Origin: Discostella pseudostelligera
Lineage: Eukaryota; Bacillariophyta; Thalassiosirophyceae; Thalassiosirales; Thalassiosiraceae
NCBI GenBank assembly: GCA_036940085.1
Contig: JALLBK010000169.1
Location: 1 to 38,325, forward strand
Length of the DNA stretch: 38,325 nucleotides
Reading direction: 5' to 3'
Shown: positions 10,959-21,355 of the stretch, piece after piece
Layout: every line of letters starts with the position of its first letter
Position numbering within the stretch: the first letter of the stretch is position 1
Program-made: the position numbers and the translations under genes
Notes under the pieces: generated by a model
The model's input: the letters and a program-made list of their open reading frames with translations, nothing else
What the model was told of the DNA's origin: nothing
Database searches by the model: none

Positions 10959-12530
10959 ATGCGATGCACATCTTCTAATGAACTCTCCTCGGAACCACCG
11001 ACAATGGCGATCCCACCATCTAATTTACTAGCAGGGAATATGTCCCTCTCCAAGGCATTATCATTGGCAACAGCTTGGTTGGATGGCGAAGACCCTCCGC
11101 TTGACGACGCCGCCATCATCTCCCGCAACAGTAATAGTACCAGGATCGAAGGCAGCACCGACGAGGCAGGCAGCAGCACCGCCATGATTGCTCAACACCT
11201 CCAATCTTCTACTACTACTCCCATCGAAAAGGCAATTTCACTACTACTCGAAATACAATCACAAATATCTGCATCATCCAATTGCAGTTTAATGATTTCG
11301 AGCAATGAATCATTGGAGGATGTATCCACATCGTCGTTGGAATTATTAAGTGTGACATATCATTTGGGTCGAGCCTATTTAATGCTGCCCACTACCACTA
11401 CCACTACTTCAACGAACAATACGATATGCAACAATGATGATTTCAATTCGAATATTCCATCGGGTAGTAACGACAATCCTGCATTGGCGCGGAAACACAA
11501 TGTCACTACCGCCATGGAATATTTCCATTTATTCTTGAAGCAATTAGATCAATTGGGTGATGGGATGTTGTCCGAAGCTACATTGAAGGAATATCATGCC
11601 TTGTTAGATGACGAGCAACAGGATGACGAAGAAGCCGACAATATAGTGCCTGGATATGAGGATGCAAATACCATCTCCAATCGAACAACAATACGAAGAC
11701 GGACAACCACCACTCTCGATCCAAATCAATTACGCACAATGAAAATCCAACGCTATCAACGAAAACAACATGCACAGAAACAAAAACAACATCTCCAAAG
11801 CCACACACAACGTCGAATACGATTGGGATTATCCGACACTGAATTGCTCGATGGTCATGATAATGAATCATTATTGCGTTCGTTACATTTGGAAACATTA
11901 CGAGTGTGTGCCGAAGAAGCATTGGAGGAGATATCATCGTCGATGAGAGAATTGGAGATGATTGAAATGTCTATCAAGTATAGTAGTGGTGGCGGTGGCA
12001 GCAGTGGCGGTAGTATGGGACGTAGTGGCGATGTTAGGATGATGGATGGGAGAGTATCCTCTTCCAATCATTCAAGACCAACCGATCTATCACCACCACA
12101 ACCATTGCAAATGACACAAATTACACAAAATCCAATCACTGGTCAATTGCAACTGACCAAACATCAAGTTACCAAAACTGGACAATTGCAACCCTTACTA
12201 TCCACCACTACTACGCAAATTTCCCAACGACAACAAATCACGGATGGTGTCTTCCGTCCAGGATGGAATTTACCCACCATGTCCTTGGAGGAATTGGCAC
12301 AACGTGAAGTAGCCGAGGCAATGCAAAGATCCGAGGCACAAAAGATTGCAGAGGCTGATGCAATTTATAAACCACGTCGATATGATCAGTTGGAACGGGA
12401 TGGGATGGAAGATGATGCAAAGTTAGTAGAGGCATCGGCACAATTGGATAGGGAGTGGGATAGCTGGAAGGAAGAGAATCCACGTGGGTGTGGAAATAAG
12501 TTGGGAGAGAGGGGGGATCGAAATTTTTAA
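10959..12530 (+). CDS. TAP42 / alpha4-like regulator of PP2A-type phosphatases
   Basis: TAP42-family proteins (IGBP1/alpha4 in animals) bind the catalytic subunits of PP2A, PP4 and PP6 and protect or redirect them, in yeast under TOR control. The 523-residue frame has no intron. The C-terminal third carries the family signature: PTMSLEELAQREVAEAMQR, then a YDQLERDGMEDDAKL acidic segment, then the ending WDSWKEENPRGCGNKLGERG. The N-terminal half is helical (ALSLATAWLDG, LLSVTYHLGRAYLML, AMEYFHLFLKQLDQLG) as expected for the phosphatase-binding TPR-like bundle. It is interrupted by Ser/Thr/Asn-rich insertions. The family is usually shorter (about 340-410 residues), so the inserts account for the extra length. 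ATG 10959 is taken as the start; an in-frame ATG at 11004 is possible. The gene is divergent from the protease gene. Confidence 0.9.
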   Translation: MRCTSSNELSSEPPTMAIPPSNLLAGNMSLSKALSLATAWLDGEDPPLDDAAIISRNSNSTRIEGSTDEAGSSTAMIAQHLQSSTTTPIEKAISLLLEIQSQISASSNCSLMISSNESLEDVSTSSLELLSVTYHLGRAYLMLPTTTTTTSTNNTICNNDDFNSNIPSGSNDNPALARKHNVTTAMEYFHLFLKQLDQLGDGMLSEATLKEYHALLDDEQQDDEEADNIVPGYEDANTISNRTTIRRRTTTTLDPNQLRTMKIQRYQRKQHAQKQKQHLQSHTQRRIRLGLSDTELLDGHDNESLLRSLHLETLRVCAEEALEEISSSMRELEMIEMSIKYSSGGGGSSGGSMGRSGDVRMMDGRVSSSNHSRPTDLSPPQPLQMTQITQNPITGQLQLTKHQVTKTGQLQPLLSTTTTQISQRQQITDGVFRPGWNLPTMSLEELAQREVAEAMQRSEAQKIAEADAIYKPRRYDQLERDGMEDDAKLVEASAQLDREWDSWKEENPRGCGNKLGERGDRNF

Positions 12531-13005
12531 AGAGTGATATAACTAGATATGGAGATCGTTGGTGGTTGCGGCGACGGTTAGGGGGAGAGAACGGGGGTCG
12601 AGATCAGAGAGGGAGAGAGAAAATAGTAACAGCCTCGAGTCGATTCCCTCTCAGGCATAGTTGCCCAGTATATGTAGAGGGGGGGTAAACTGATGTTGTC
12701 TTTTGATGAAGTTTCTCGAACGGTTGTTGCAGTTTGCAAGCATTGAGCAAGTGCATCCCTGCGAACCAACAAACGAGAATGGGCATTGCATTTTGCAACC
12801 AAAATTACGACTTGGAATGCGCTCTACATAATCATTCAATTCTCTGTGGTACCCGTGCCCTATGCGATTGTCGGCAAGCAATCCTGAAATACCCCCTTAT
12901 TATGTCGAGCAGGAAGAGATGACCACGCGGCATGTGCACCAGTAAACCCCCTAATAATTGACAACTGCATGTACACTTTCCCCCACTTTTCACTGATTAT
13001 TTATT
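12531..13005. other. Intergenic stretch between convergent genes
   Basis: Lies downstream of TAP42 and downstream of the tentative minus-strand gene. GAGAGAGG-rich sequence is seen at 12580-12620. No gene, repeat or hairpin is evident. Overlapping short frames here lack protein character. Confidence 0.3.
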
Positions 13006-13727
13006 TTAACAAACACATCGTTCACGTAACATCCAACCTGCCACACTCATGAGGAACATGACCACCACAAGTCCATTATCTTGGAGATTGAACATTTCCA
13101 CGTCACCATTCTCATTTACACCATTATTTCGTCCGCCACGCGCGAGCGCCTCCTCCTTGGCACGAAGGGAATTGCTCCTGTCATTATTATTGTTGTGGTT
13201 GTTGTTTGGGGGAGGTGGAGAATCCATGATTGTCGCTGTCCTTCTGAAGACGAGATAATATGAAAGATGCAGAGATAAGGGACAAATTTGTGAGTTTGTT
13301 TGTGCCGGGGGAGGAGGATGAGGGATGAGGTCACCTGAAGAATAATACGCAGGAACGCCACAGATACCCAGGTCAGCGATAACATCATAGTCCATCTCCG
13401 CCCCACCCCTACATTACAAACGACAGAAGATAAGTAATTGCATACGCGACGCCCCCTCCCCCCGACACACCGAGATATATTATGTGACAAGCCGATGACA
13501 CCGCCGCCCCCGCCGCCACAACCCTACACACCCCAACGCAGTCGCATTCCCCCAAATAGAAATTAGACGACATATCATCGTGCGGCTTAAGTTAAAAGCA
13601 CCATACTTACCTTAACGAGAGAGGGAGAGAGTTGCTGCAGGTCTTCGGCCGGATGTTCGTCCTCGCGGCTTGCTTTGATATTGATTGGAAAGTTCGTTTC
13701 ATAAAGTTCAAGGACCTCTGGCGGCAT
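13006..13727 (-). CDS. Tentative small multi-exon gene with C-terminal membrane helix
   Basis: The best-supported part is exon 1 (13727-13611). ATG follows a purine-poor leader and opens 39 codons of ordinary composition (MPPEVLELYETNFPINIKAS at the start), ending in AAG exactly before a strong GTAAGT donor at 13610. Downstream, a frame from 13395 to 13006 begins MDYDVIADLGICG and ends with a Pro/Asn-rich segment and a hydrophobic helix (GLVVVMFLMSVAGWML). An acceptor at GGAG (13396) would join them in phase 0 with a 215-bp intron. A second possible intron (GTGACC at 13334 to TTCAG at 13244, 91 bp) would change the frame. In that case the ATG at 13227 could start a 73-residue tail-anchored protein instead. 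I do not recognise the family and the model is uncertain. Confidence 0.35.
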
Positions 13728-13735
13728 GTGAGAAG

Positions 13736-14943
13736 GAGAAAAAGCGCAGGAAATGATAGGACACAACGAAATTGAACCTCAAGAGTAGATTGAATTCCTA
13801 TGTGGAAGCATACTGAGAGGATGAGACGTCGGAGTTAGTACATTCCTACAGAACCATGAAAAGGACCTCCCGCCAACATAACACACACGGATATCACACA
13901 ATCGCGCTTCCCCTCCAGAACGCGCACCCATCTTCGGCACCTGACCACATACATCATTGCTACAACATCTCATCAACCACATTGACAATCACTATCAAAC
14001 TCGATGAGAGCATAGCCAATGAAGTCTTTCATCATCAAGTGCAATATGGATGCCAACGAAGAGATAGAGAAGTAATATCGACCCACGGAAGCATAGTTTC
14101 GGCATTGGGCATCGGCAGATGCAGGTTGCAGGTTGATGTGTTGGCATCTCAAATCGTCGGAAGAGAGATGAAAGTGAACTTGACAATCATCATCTTGTGG
14201 GTTTCCCTCTCAACGACATGTGGCAATATTCAGTGCTTGTATTCTGTATCATGACAGCATCGAAATATTCTGGATTTTGGTGGTTGAGATGCTCGACAAT
14301 GATGGAGACAATATACAATATTATTCGATAACAGCAACAACTCTACATGTTACAAGTTATGCTTGAAGCGAGGAGAAACTCATTCTCAGCGGCGGCATCG
14401 TCACTTTATGTAGATTCAACAATCAAATGAATAGAATGTGTTTTGGATGATCGGGACTGCTATCGATATTCGAAATAGTATGGTATACATTTCTCCTCAG
14501 GACTGGACTGGACATTTCACGGTGGCGGATGCTAGTATGATCAGAGTTTGTTGGAAATGATCAGAGGTATTATCAATATATCAAAGACATGAAAAGGAAT
14601 TATTGCATGCGCAAAGAAGTGCAACCATTGCATGGGGAGTGGTATGTCGAGGTGGTGCGCGCGGTGTACTGGTGGAATGTTTTAGTACGCTAAACACTTC
14701 CTCTACGACTCTCAGGTCCTCTCTACGACTCTCAGGTCCTCGTCTGGATGCTGGATGTGACAACAAAATCAGACAGTCTCAAATCATCATGAATAATGAA
14801 ACTACTTTTGCTGGAGTTAACATACATTACTACTTCTGAATTACTACTACTCCTGGCATCATTCTATTACTAGGTACTTCTACTACTACTATCATGCGGT
14901 ACCGAATGTCACAATTTTCTCACCTCCCACATAATATGAATAC
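13736..14943. other. Long intergenic stretch
   Basis: No gene is convincing here. A 132-codon frame at 13856-14254 exists on the plus strand but has His/Thr/Ile-rich composition and no recognisable motif. From 14255 to 14600 the sequence is AT-rich without structure. A perfect 20-base tandem duplication is at 14701-14740, and a TACTACTAC-rich stretch is at 14820-14895. Confidence 0.3.
14701..14740. repeat. Perfect tandem duplication of 20 bases
   Basis: CTCTACGACTCTCAGGTCCT occurs twice head to tail with no difference. It falls in non-coding sequence. The identity suggests a recent duplication. Confidence 0.9.
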
Positions 14944-15738
14944 TCAGTCAAAGAATTCACCCAAGTTCACTCCAGGGCAGGAATCAAGTTTGTCCTTTGC
15001 CGCACCAATGAAATAGCAGCCACACTGCTCAACCTCCTTGGTGAGAACAATATTGTCATCGATACTGAAATCTCCGTTCCAAATTCCAGCAAACTTGCAG
15101 TAGTCCACCCACTTTTCAACAGTTTTTTGGTCACCGTGAAAAGTCAAATCATTGCCCTGACGAGGGACCTTGGCGGCACAACCCTCATCAATGCCTAGAT
15201 GGCACTCGCAGTACATCTCAAGAGCTACGTATATGTTTGCGTTTTTACCACCAACGGCAAGCGGGGGTCCCGTCCAGAATTTCTTTTTTCCATCGGACCA
15301 CTTCCCGTCTGGAGTACCTGGTGGATAATAGCCCAATGCACAACCAAAGTTTGGACCAAAAGGAAGTGTGGGCCATATACCTTGAGGCTGATAATGACAC
15401 TTCTCGTTGATTTGCTCCTCCGTCAAAGAAATAGTTTTTTCTTCGAGTGCCGCCTGTAACAACTCAAGACGGTTATCACAGACGCCCGTCGTGGTTTTGG
15501 AAGACTTGCTGGAAGGAGCAAACCCATTGAGGCCAGCTTCTTGTTGTTGCTCATCCGAAGCACTCTTGGGCGTATCAAATTTGGCCAAAGCAAGATCCTC
15601 GGCAGCAGGCATGGACAAGGAGAGAGACAATCCATCAAATTCTTCGAGGCTGCGTCCAACACCACGCATCTTGTGGGCTTGGACTTGAGTCGCCGCGGCG
15701 GCAAGGAGGAGGGCGGAGGAGAGGCAGGCAAATTTCAT
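14944..15738 (-). CDS. Secreted cysteine-rich protein of unknown function
   Basis: The start at 15738 is chosen because it opens directly with a signal peptide: MKF, a hydrophobic run (LSSALLLAAAATQVQA), then HKMRG. The frame is open further upstream, but that part has no such feature and is probably leader sequence. The protein has 264 residues and no membrane helix. The mature part starts with a Ser/Ala/Glu-rich linker. It is followed by a compact domain with ten Cys: single ones in GVCDN, EKCHY, FGCALG, EGCAAK, DYCKF and DSCPG, and pairs in YCECH and QCGCY. Ten is an even number, so five disulfides are possible. Aromatic and Gly-rich segments (LPFGPNFGCALGYYPPGTPD) suggest a small globular binding fold. 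I do not recognise the family; a diatom-specific extracellular protein is likely. It is divergent from the cathepsin gene. Confidence 0.75.
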   Translation of the reverse strand: MKFACLSSALLLAAAATQVQAHKMRGVGRSLEEFDGLSLSLSMPAAEDLALAKFDTPKSASDEQQQEAGLNGFAPSSKSSKTTTGVCDNRLELLQAALEEKTISLTEEQINEKCHYQPQGIWPTLPFGPNFGCALGYYPPGTPDGKWSDGKKKFWTGPPLAVGGKNANIYVALEMYCECHLGIDEGCAAKVPRQGNDLTFHGDQKTVEKWVDYCKFAGIWNGDFSIDDNIVLTKEVEQCGCYFIGAAKDKLDSCPGVNLGEFFD

Positions 15739-16242
15739 CGTTGAAGGTTGAAGGGAAGCAATTGATTTTGTGAAGGAAAGTTGATGTGGAAAGGAACAAG
15801 AACTTGTGAGTCTAGCCTCGAAGGGATGTCGGTCGGCGGCAGTTTCAGATATTTCCCTCGCCAATCTTCTAGTCGAATGAATAGAGTAATTATTTCCTTT
15901 TCTCTCATCCCAAGACGCAATGAGTATGGATCGGTTCCTATGTACATGAGAAACAAGAGATGATCTTGTCGGCGAGACCATTCCTTCTCGCTTCTGGTTT
16001 TTAGATCCCAGCACGTCGGTACGTACGGACAGGTACGGTATCTACAATTAAGAGACAAGGAAGCGAGGGCGATTCACTTTCTGTCCGTCGCCCCAACTCA
16101 AAAGCCAAAGTACATACCACAGACAGACCGACGACCCTCGGCTGCCGCCCGCCCGCCGCCGAGAGTGAAGGTGAAGGGAAGGGGTACCATAGGGTACCAT
16201 GATATCAATTCCAATTATCCATCTCTGAGTATCTAAACAAAC
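15739..16242. promoter_or_regulatory. Divergent intergenic region, secreted protein / cathepsin Z
   Basis: About 500 bases between two divergent start codons. Near 16182-16201 GGGTACCAT occurs twice in close succession, and GTACG words cluster at 16018-16040. No TATA box stands out. The minus-strand frame extending into this region from the secreted protein gene is more likely untranslated leader. Confidence 0.35.
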
Positions 16243-18099
16243 ATGCCGTTATCCCGCTCGTCACCGCCGCCGCCGCTGCTGCTGCGGTCGGTGGCGGTGG
16301 TGGTTATGGCGGCGGCGGCGGCAGCATCGCCATCGCCAGTCTCCGAACAGCAACAGCAACATCAACAGCAACAGCATGACATCATCGTCTCCAGTAGCAG
16401 CAGTAGCGTTCTCCTCAATGGCGAAAGTGGAATCAAAAGTGTCATCCATCACCCGTTGCCATTCACCTATCTCGATCCATCATCAATACCCAATAGTTTC
16501 ACATGGCAGAATGTGAATGGACGATCCTACCTCACTGCTGTTAGAAATCAGCATGTGCCTCAATATTGTGAGTTTTGAGCAAAAGGGACACCGGTTATTT
16601 AATTTCCCCCTTCCTCTCATAATTCAATCTCACACACTGCTCTAATCTATTTTTTATATTCAGGTGGAAGCTGTTGGGCACATTCGGCATTGAGTGTGCT
16701 TGCCGATCGGGTGAAGATTGCTCGAAGTCATTTGGGTCCATTGCGACATTGTCGTAGGAATCGAGGAGAAGCTGCAATATTTGCAGCTCGAGGCGCAGAC
16801 AATGACCACGACAAGTATAGGATGCTTGGTCCTACATCAACAATTGCACTGGGTGAATTGGGTCCACCCCCCGGGCCGGACATTATGCTGTCAGGTATGT
16901 AGTTAGAGCAATATTTGAGCATTCTCGTTTTATATTTGCTGACATCTTCTCTGTTTTACTTATTGATCATTAACCTGATAATCTTCTTTGCAAATATTGC
17001 GATTTTGGTCCGTCGAATAACTAGTCCAATGGCTCCTAAATTGCGGTCCAAAACCAACCACCAATTCCACTGCAACAAATAATGAATCACAACAATTACA
17101 ATATCACTTAAATAATCAAAAACAACAACCCCATTTGAGCTGTCATGGCGGATCTGCACTGCACGCCTACGAATACATTTACAGCACATTACAATTCGTG
17201 CCAGAAGAATCATGTCTGTCGTATTTGGCCTGCTCGGACGATAGCAACGAGGGATTTTGTCCGTTGGTTAGAAATTTGACAATGTGCACGATGGACAATT
17301 TATGTCGTCGTCGTCGTCGTCGAAAGATGTGCATTCCACGTGTTGATGTTGACGATACCAGTGGTGATGGCGGTGGTTCTTCTGATCCACGGGTGGAGAA
17401 TACGCGCAGTGATGATGATTGTCATGAGTATGTCATTCCACTCCCTGGCACCATCCCTAATGTGACAATAGCCGAGTTTGGTAGTATCGAGCCGGGGAAT
17501 ATCCATGCTATCCAGGCAGAAATTTATGCTAGGTATGGAGAATATCTTTCGAATCTAGATCATTTTGCATGTTTCAAATTACATTGCCGATTGCCGTTGC
17601 TCACGAAATATCTCTTTTGTTAATTTCGTCCCGGTCAATTCATCACTGAACAGGGGTCCAGTTAAGACGTCCATCAATGCGTAAGTTTTCATCAGGAGAT
17701 ATTTATGATATGCGACCAAAATCAATCGTCTTGTCAATTCTCACCTTTCGCCTCCCCGATATACCGAATTGCAGTGAATATCTAAGAAATTACACCGGCG
17801 GTATATTAGGTTCCGACGATGATCCGGCATTGCTCAATAACACCCACAACCATGGTGTCTCGATAGTAGGGTGGGGATATGATCCTGACCGAGACACTCA
17901 GCATTGGATAATACGCAATAGCTGGGGTCATTATTGGGGTGAAATGGGCTACTTTCGTATCGAACTCGGTAGGAATCTATTGGGTGTGGAGGATAATCTT
18001 GCCTGGGCAACGCCTCGAACGTGGACGACGTATGGAGACGACTGTTATGATACCTATATTGACCCATCGTTCGATGCTTCAGCCATCATGCGACGATAG
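16243..18099 (+). CDS. Cathepsin Z/X-like cysteine protease, five exons
   Basis: A papain-family carboxypeptidase acting in lysosome/vacuole or secretion. Exons are 16243-16567, 16664-16894, 17025-17532, 17654-17680 and 17775-18099. Introns are 96, 130, 121 and 94 bp with GTGAGT, GTATGT, GTATGG and GTAAGT donors. The joined length is 1416 nt, which gives 471 residues. A signal peptide is present. [20 protein letters not shown] is followed by PQYC at the exon 1/2 border. The catalytic Cys lies in GSCWAH, the His in [10 protein letters not shown] and the Asn in [11 protein letters not shown]. The NQH.PQY insert before the catalytic Cys and the NYTGG block are typical of cathepsin Z rather than B or L. 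Exon 3 has a lineage-specific insert with an Arg run and acidic, Gly/Ser-rich sequence. Exon 4 is only 27 nt and supplies GPVKTSINA. There is almost no propeptide between the signal and mature start, also as in cathepsin Z. Confidence 0.93.
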
Positions 18100-18392
18100 A
18101 CGATGAGAGATATCGAACAGATGAATGCAGGCGCAAGGCACCACTGAACTGAACGCCCGCCGTCAATAGTGACGCGAGTTGACGAGAGGCTTTAGCACTA
18201 GGTGACAGGAATTAGAGTGCACTCTCGTCAATATCAATAGCTATCAATGGTTGTAGAGTAAAATGTTGAAAGAGCTGGTATTTTAGATACACTTGCAATG
18301 CGTGCGTTTGATCGGTTAATAAGTTTCTTTTGCGAGTGACCAGCTGTGGGATGGTTGCTTAAAATGCGCGGAACGCACACCTTCCCAATACA
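18100..18392. other. Spacer between convergent genes
   Basis: About 290 bases between the stop codons of the cathepsin and glycosyltransferase genes. It should hold both 3' untranslated regions. No clear repeat or hairpin was seen. Confidence 0.3.
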
Positions 18393-19933
18393 TCACACGA
18401 TATTGACCCAATCGGCAGTACCATCCACATGCATCTTATACCGAACCTCTAAGCACCCCAATACATTATGATTGTTCCCAAGCTCATTGTATCTTTCCTG
18501 CGTGTTTTGAAAGTGCGTCATTCCCATCTTGACATAATCCTGCCTCTTATCTCCCCTAATACCCTCCCGCAATATATACTCGCGCGGCAATTCCTTCGAG
18601 CCCACTACTCGAACACTCCTCCCATATGCACCCGGATATATTCCCTCGGTGACATACCCAGTGCTGGAAAACCCGGCTAGTTCTTGAAATAGAATAAATC
18701 CTGCTTTGAATGCTCCCGGCCCTGTCGTTTTCGCGGCATTATTTACACTGATATTATCTCGGAAGGAGATTCTCTGTAAGGCATGTTTGGCACTTAGATA
18801 CATGACTGGGTGACGTGGACTTGCCGCAAAGAAATATTGCGCGGGTATCCCGAGCGCTTCCAATGGAAAGAAGGCATCATCGTCATCCCGAATAAAGGAT
18901 GCGCTGAAATTGTCACTTGGACTGCAATCGATGTCGCTGTAGATGCCACCGTATTCCCATATCATTAGGTAGCGCCATATGTCTGCCTTTGCCGCCTTTA
19001 AATGTGTGGCGAATGTTCGATTAATTTGTTGGTGATGTAATTTTGATTGTGCATTTGCATGGTGGAATGATTGATAGAGAGCAATGTGCAATGCACGAAA
19101 AGGCAAGTACGATGCATCAGTAGTTGATTCAATGAAACGAAAAACTACTACACAAGTGTGCCAGCATTAGGTACCACACATTTTCGATGTAGACTTCACA
19201 CACTCACCCCAGCAGTAACACATGCCATAACTTCTTTCAATTCCGGAAATTCCGTCCATATTCGTTGATAAATAAACTTGTTCATCGCATCATCGTCATG
19301 AATGTAAATGGAATATTCCGATCCCAATCGATTCTTCCATAATTGAATATTGGATGCAAATGCCGGTGTCATACATCGTGATTTGGTTGTGAAGTGTAGT
19401 ATCTTTGGTATGAGTCGTCGATTGGGAGAGGAGTCTGGCAATGTTGCGATTTGATCGGTAACGTAGATTAGTCCATTAGGACAGGTATGGGCAGTGTGAT
19501 TATTTGTCGTTGTGGAGGGAGACGCTACGAGGGCTTGCAATTCTGCATTGGGAAATGGATGGGAAGGAAGACTTCTAAAAGGTGATTGTTTCACAGCATA
19601 GGATGACGTCGATGATGCTCGATGGATCTCGTTGCCGCCACCAACATTAAAATGCATGCCATCACTGCTACTGCCAAATCGTTGCTGCTTCAATTCTGTC
19701 GGTACATCAGCATCGATATCATCGGTGACAGCAATACTGAACTTAGAGATCTGATTTGTAATCCATACAACTTGATAGAAGATGGAAATGGCCAAGATGA
19801 TTTTGACAAGAAGGCGTCGACGTCGGCGATGTGGCAAGTTGTTGTTGCCCTTGGCACTTACGACAGTACCGTCACCACCGCCGCCGCAGCTGTCACCTTT
19901 GTTGCCCTTGCTGGCACTGCCGCTGGTGCGCAT
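18393..19933 (-). CDS. OCH1-like glycosyltransferase (DXD sugar-binding family), two exons
   Basis: A Golgi sugar transferase of the Gly_transf_sug/OCH1 type, probably building N-glycan or polysaccharide chains. Exon 1 (19933-19208) starts with a Gly/Ser-rich tail, an RRRRR stop-transfer and a membrane anchor (LVKIILAISIFYQVVWI). This makes a type II topology. It continues with IPKILHFTTKSR and the segment ending VMACVTAG. The donor is GTGAGT at 19207. The best acceptor ends at 18996, joining phase 0 to AAKADIWRYLMIWEYGGIYS and the metal-binding DIDC. This 212-bp intron is favoured because no AG occurs in the roughly 140 bases before it, and because the join restores the expected spacing before ADIWRYL. 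The minus-strand frame upstream of 18995 is open for 37 codons, so an earlier exon border cannot be excluded. The product is about 442 residues. Confidence 0.85.
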
Positions 19934-21049
19934 GTAATGATGATAATTGCCGATTGGGTGACGGGTGACGTCGTAGATAGTGGCCTATGCATACTAGCAG
20001 GCAGATAGGAGATACTCTGGAGAGCTCTGGAGGTAAGTAGGAGTAGTACTAAAAAAGGTAATCATCTCTCTCTAGAGAGCGAGAGAGAGAGCCTCGCTCT
20101 TGGTCGTCGTCGTCGCTCAATCTCTCCCACCAAAACGAGTACAATACGTTCTACAAAATACGTACTCTGAGTATCTACAATTTTGAAGGTGAAGCGAATG
20201 AGCGAGTGAAGGTTGAAATTTTAAGTTCGAGTAGAAGCTACTTAGTAGAAGTCATAGATACCATACTCTAGAGAGAGATACAGGATGCAGGATGGGAGAG
20301 TGTCTAAATTGATAGGTTTGCGAAGGTCTGCAACGGTACCTGAAAGGTACATTTGGTACTGCAAGGAATAAAAAATGATAGACAGTAAATTAAATGCTTG
20401 ACAGCCAGTGTCTGATGTGAATCCTCATGATGTACGTCTCTCACTGTCACTCCTCATGACTCATGAGAGAGTCATTGTGCAAATTGAAAGAATCTGAATC
20501 AAATGATTTGCGTCACTGTGTTTCCACAGGAACTGTCCACAAATAATAATGATGCCGCAGTTGTCGCAATGAATGGTGTCGGACCAATCAGAGGAGGAAG
20601 AGATGTCAACAGTCTGTCACTTGCTTTGGCTGCCGGAAACTCGAGAGTGGATGGCATCAAGAAGCTTGATGTTGTCTGATCCTGATCCTCGTGCTTTACT
20701 TTTTGCATTGGCTCGGCCCAATAGCACGCAGTAGTCTATAGCAGCGGTAGAGCTTGAGTTGTTTATTGTCAAGAGTGTTAAGAGTACGATTACTAGGTCA
20801 TTAATTCGAACTTGTCATCGTCGTCTTTACATCACAACACGAAGAACAGCACTGTACATCCTCCTCCGTTTGTACTAGATATACCCGTCCTCATACCTCA
20901 TGTATACAACATCATGGTCACTAGTACATCTAGCAGCGCATCATGGCCATCATAGTAAGGACCACCACCACCAGCACATAACACATCATCGTCGATAACA
21001 TTTCATTTCTCCTTGTCTTTGAGCCGAACAAGACTTTGTTTACGACTCC
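19934..21049. other. Intergenic stretch upstream of the glycosyltransferase gene
   Basis: No gene is convincing. At 20065-20095 CTCTCTCTAGAGAG is followed by a GA run, and CTCTAGAGAGAGAT recurs near 20266. Both lie upstream of the minus-strand glycosyltransferase. GTCGTCGTCG is seen near 20103. Stretches near 20400-20470 repeat CTCATGA words. The part from 20700 to 21049 shows no structure. Confidence 0.35.
20065..20095. promoter_or_regulatory. CT/GA palindromic tract
   Basis: CTCTCTCTAGAGAG followed by CGAGAGAGAGAG. It resembles the tract at 10691-10716 and lies about 135 bases upstream of the glycosyltransferase start on the minus strand. A shorter form occurs near 20266-20280. Confidence 0.35.
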
Positions 21050-21355
21050 TCACTCCACATCTCTGGCAAAATCCTCATTCTGAATGGTGATTCTCCTCGC
21101 GGAATCAGCAGTAGGAGGAGCAGCCACTTCGACTGTGGCGGCATGAAGTTGATGGTGCATCAGAGGAGGATTGTTGATCATGAAGGAATGGGAAGTGGAT
21201 GGTGGAGGAGGAGCACACAAAGCGCCCATCATCTGTTGGCCAGGAGTGGTGGCTGCTGCCAAAAACGGACCAGGGGCTTCACCAAAAATATTACCCTGCT
21301 GGAATCTACCACGTGCAGGAGGAAATAAGTTGGCACTATGATTCGTCTGATACGG
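21050..21355 (-). other. Open continuation of the HSF frame after an in-frame TAA
   Basis: Directly after TAA (21358-21356) the HSF frame continues for 101 codons to the TGA at 21050. It begins PYQTNHSANLFPPARGRFQQ and includes AAATTPGQQMMG and APPPPSTS. The composition matches the tail of the HSF protein, so this is probably coding. I could not find an in-phase intron that removes the stop with good signals. Candidates are a missed intron, a sequence error, readthrough or a recent nonsense mutation. Confidence 0.5.

Noticed and set aside
13856..14254. 132-codon plus-strand frame
   Set aside because: Open by chance; no motif, unusual composition and no splice or promoter support.
15739..16014. 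Upstream extension of the secreted protein frame to 16014
   Set aside because: It would bury the signal peptide about 90 residues inside the protein. The ATG at 15738 sits exactly at the signal peptide.
16037..20178. Shared words GTATCTACAATT and CTCTGAGTATCTA near 16040, 16206 and 20165
   Set aside because: Exact 12-13 base matches are expected several times by chance in a window of this size, and no further similarity surrounds them.
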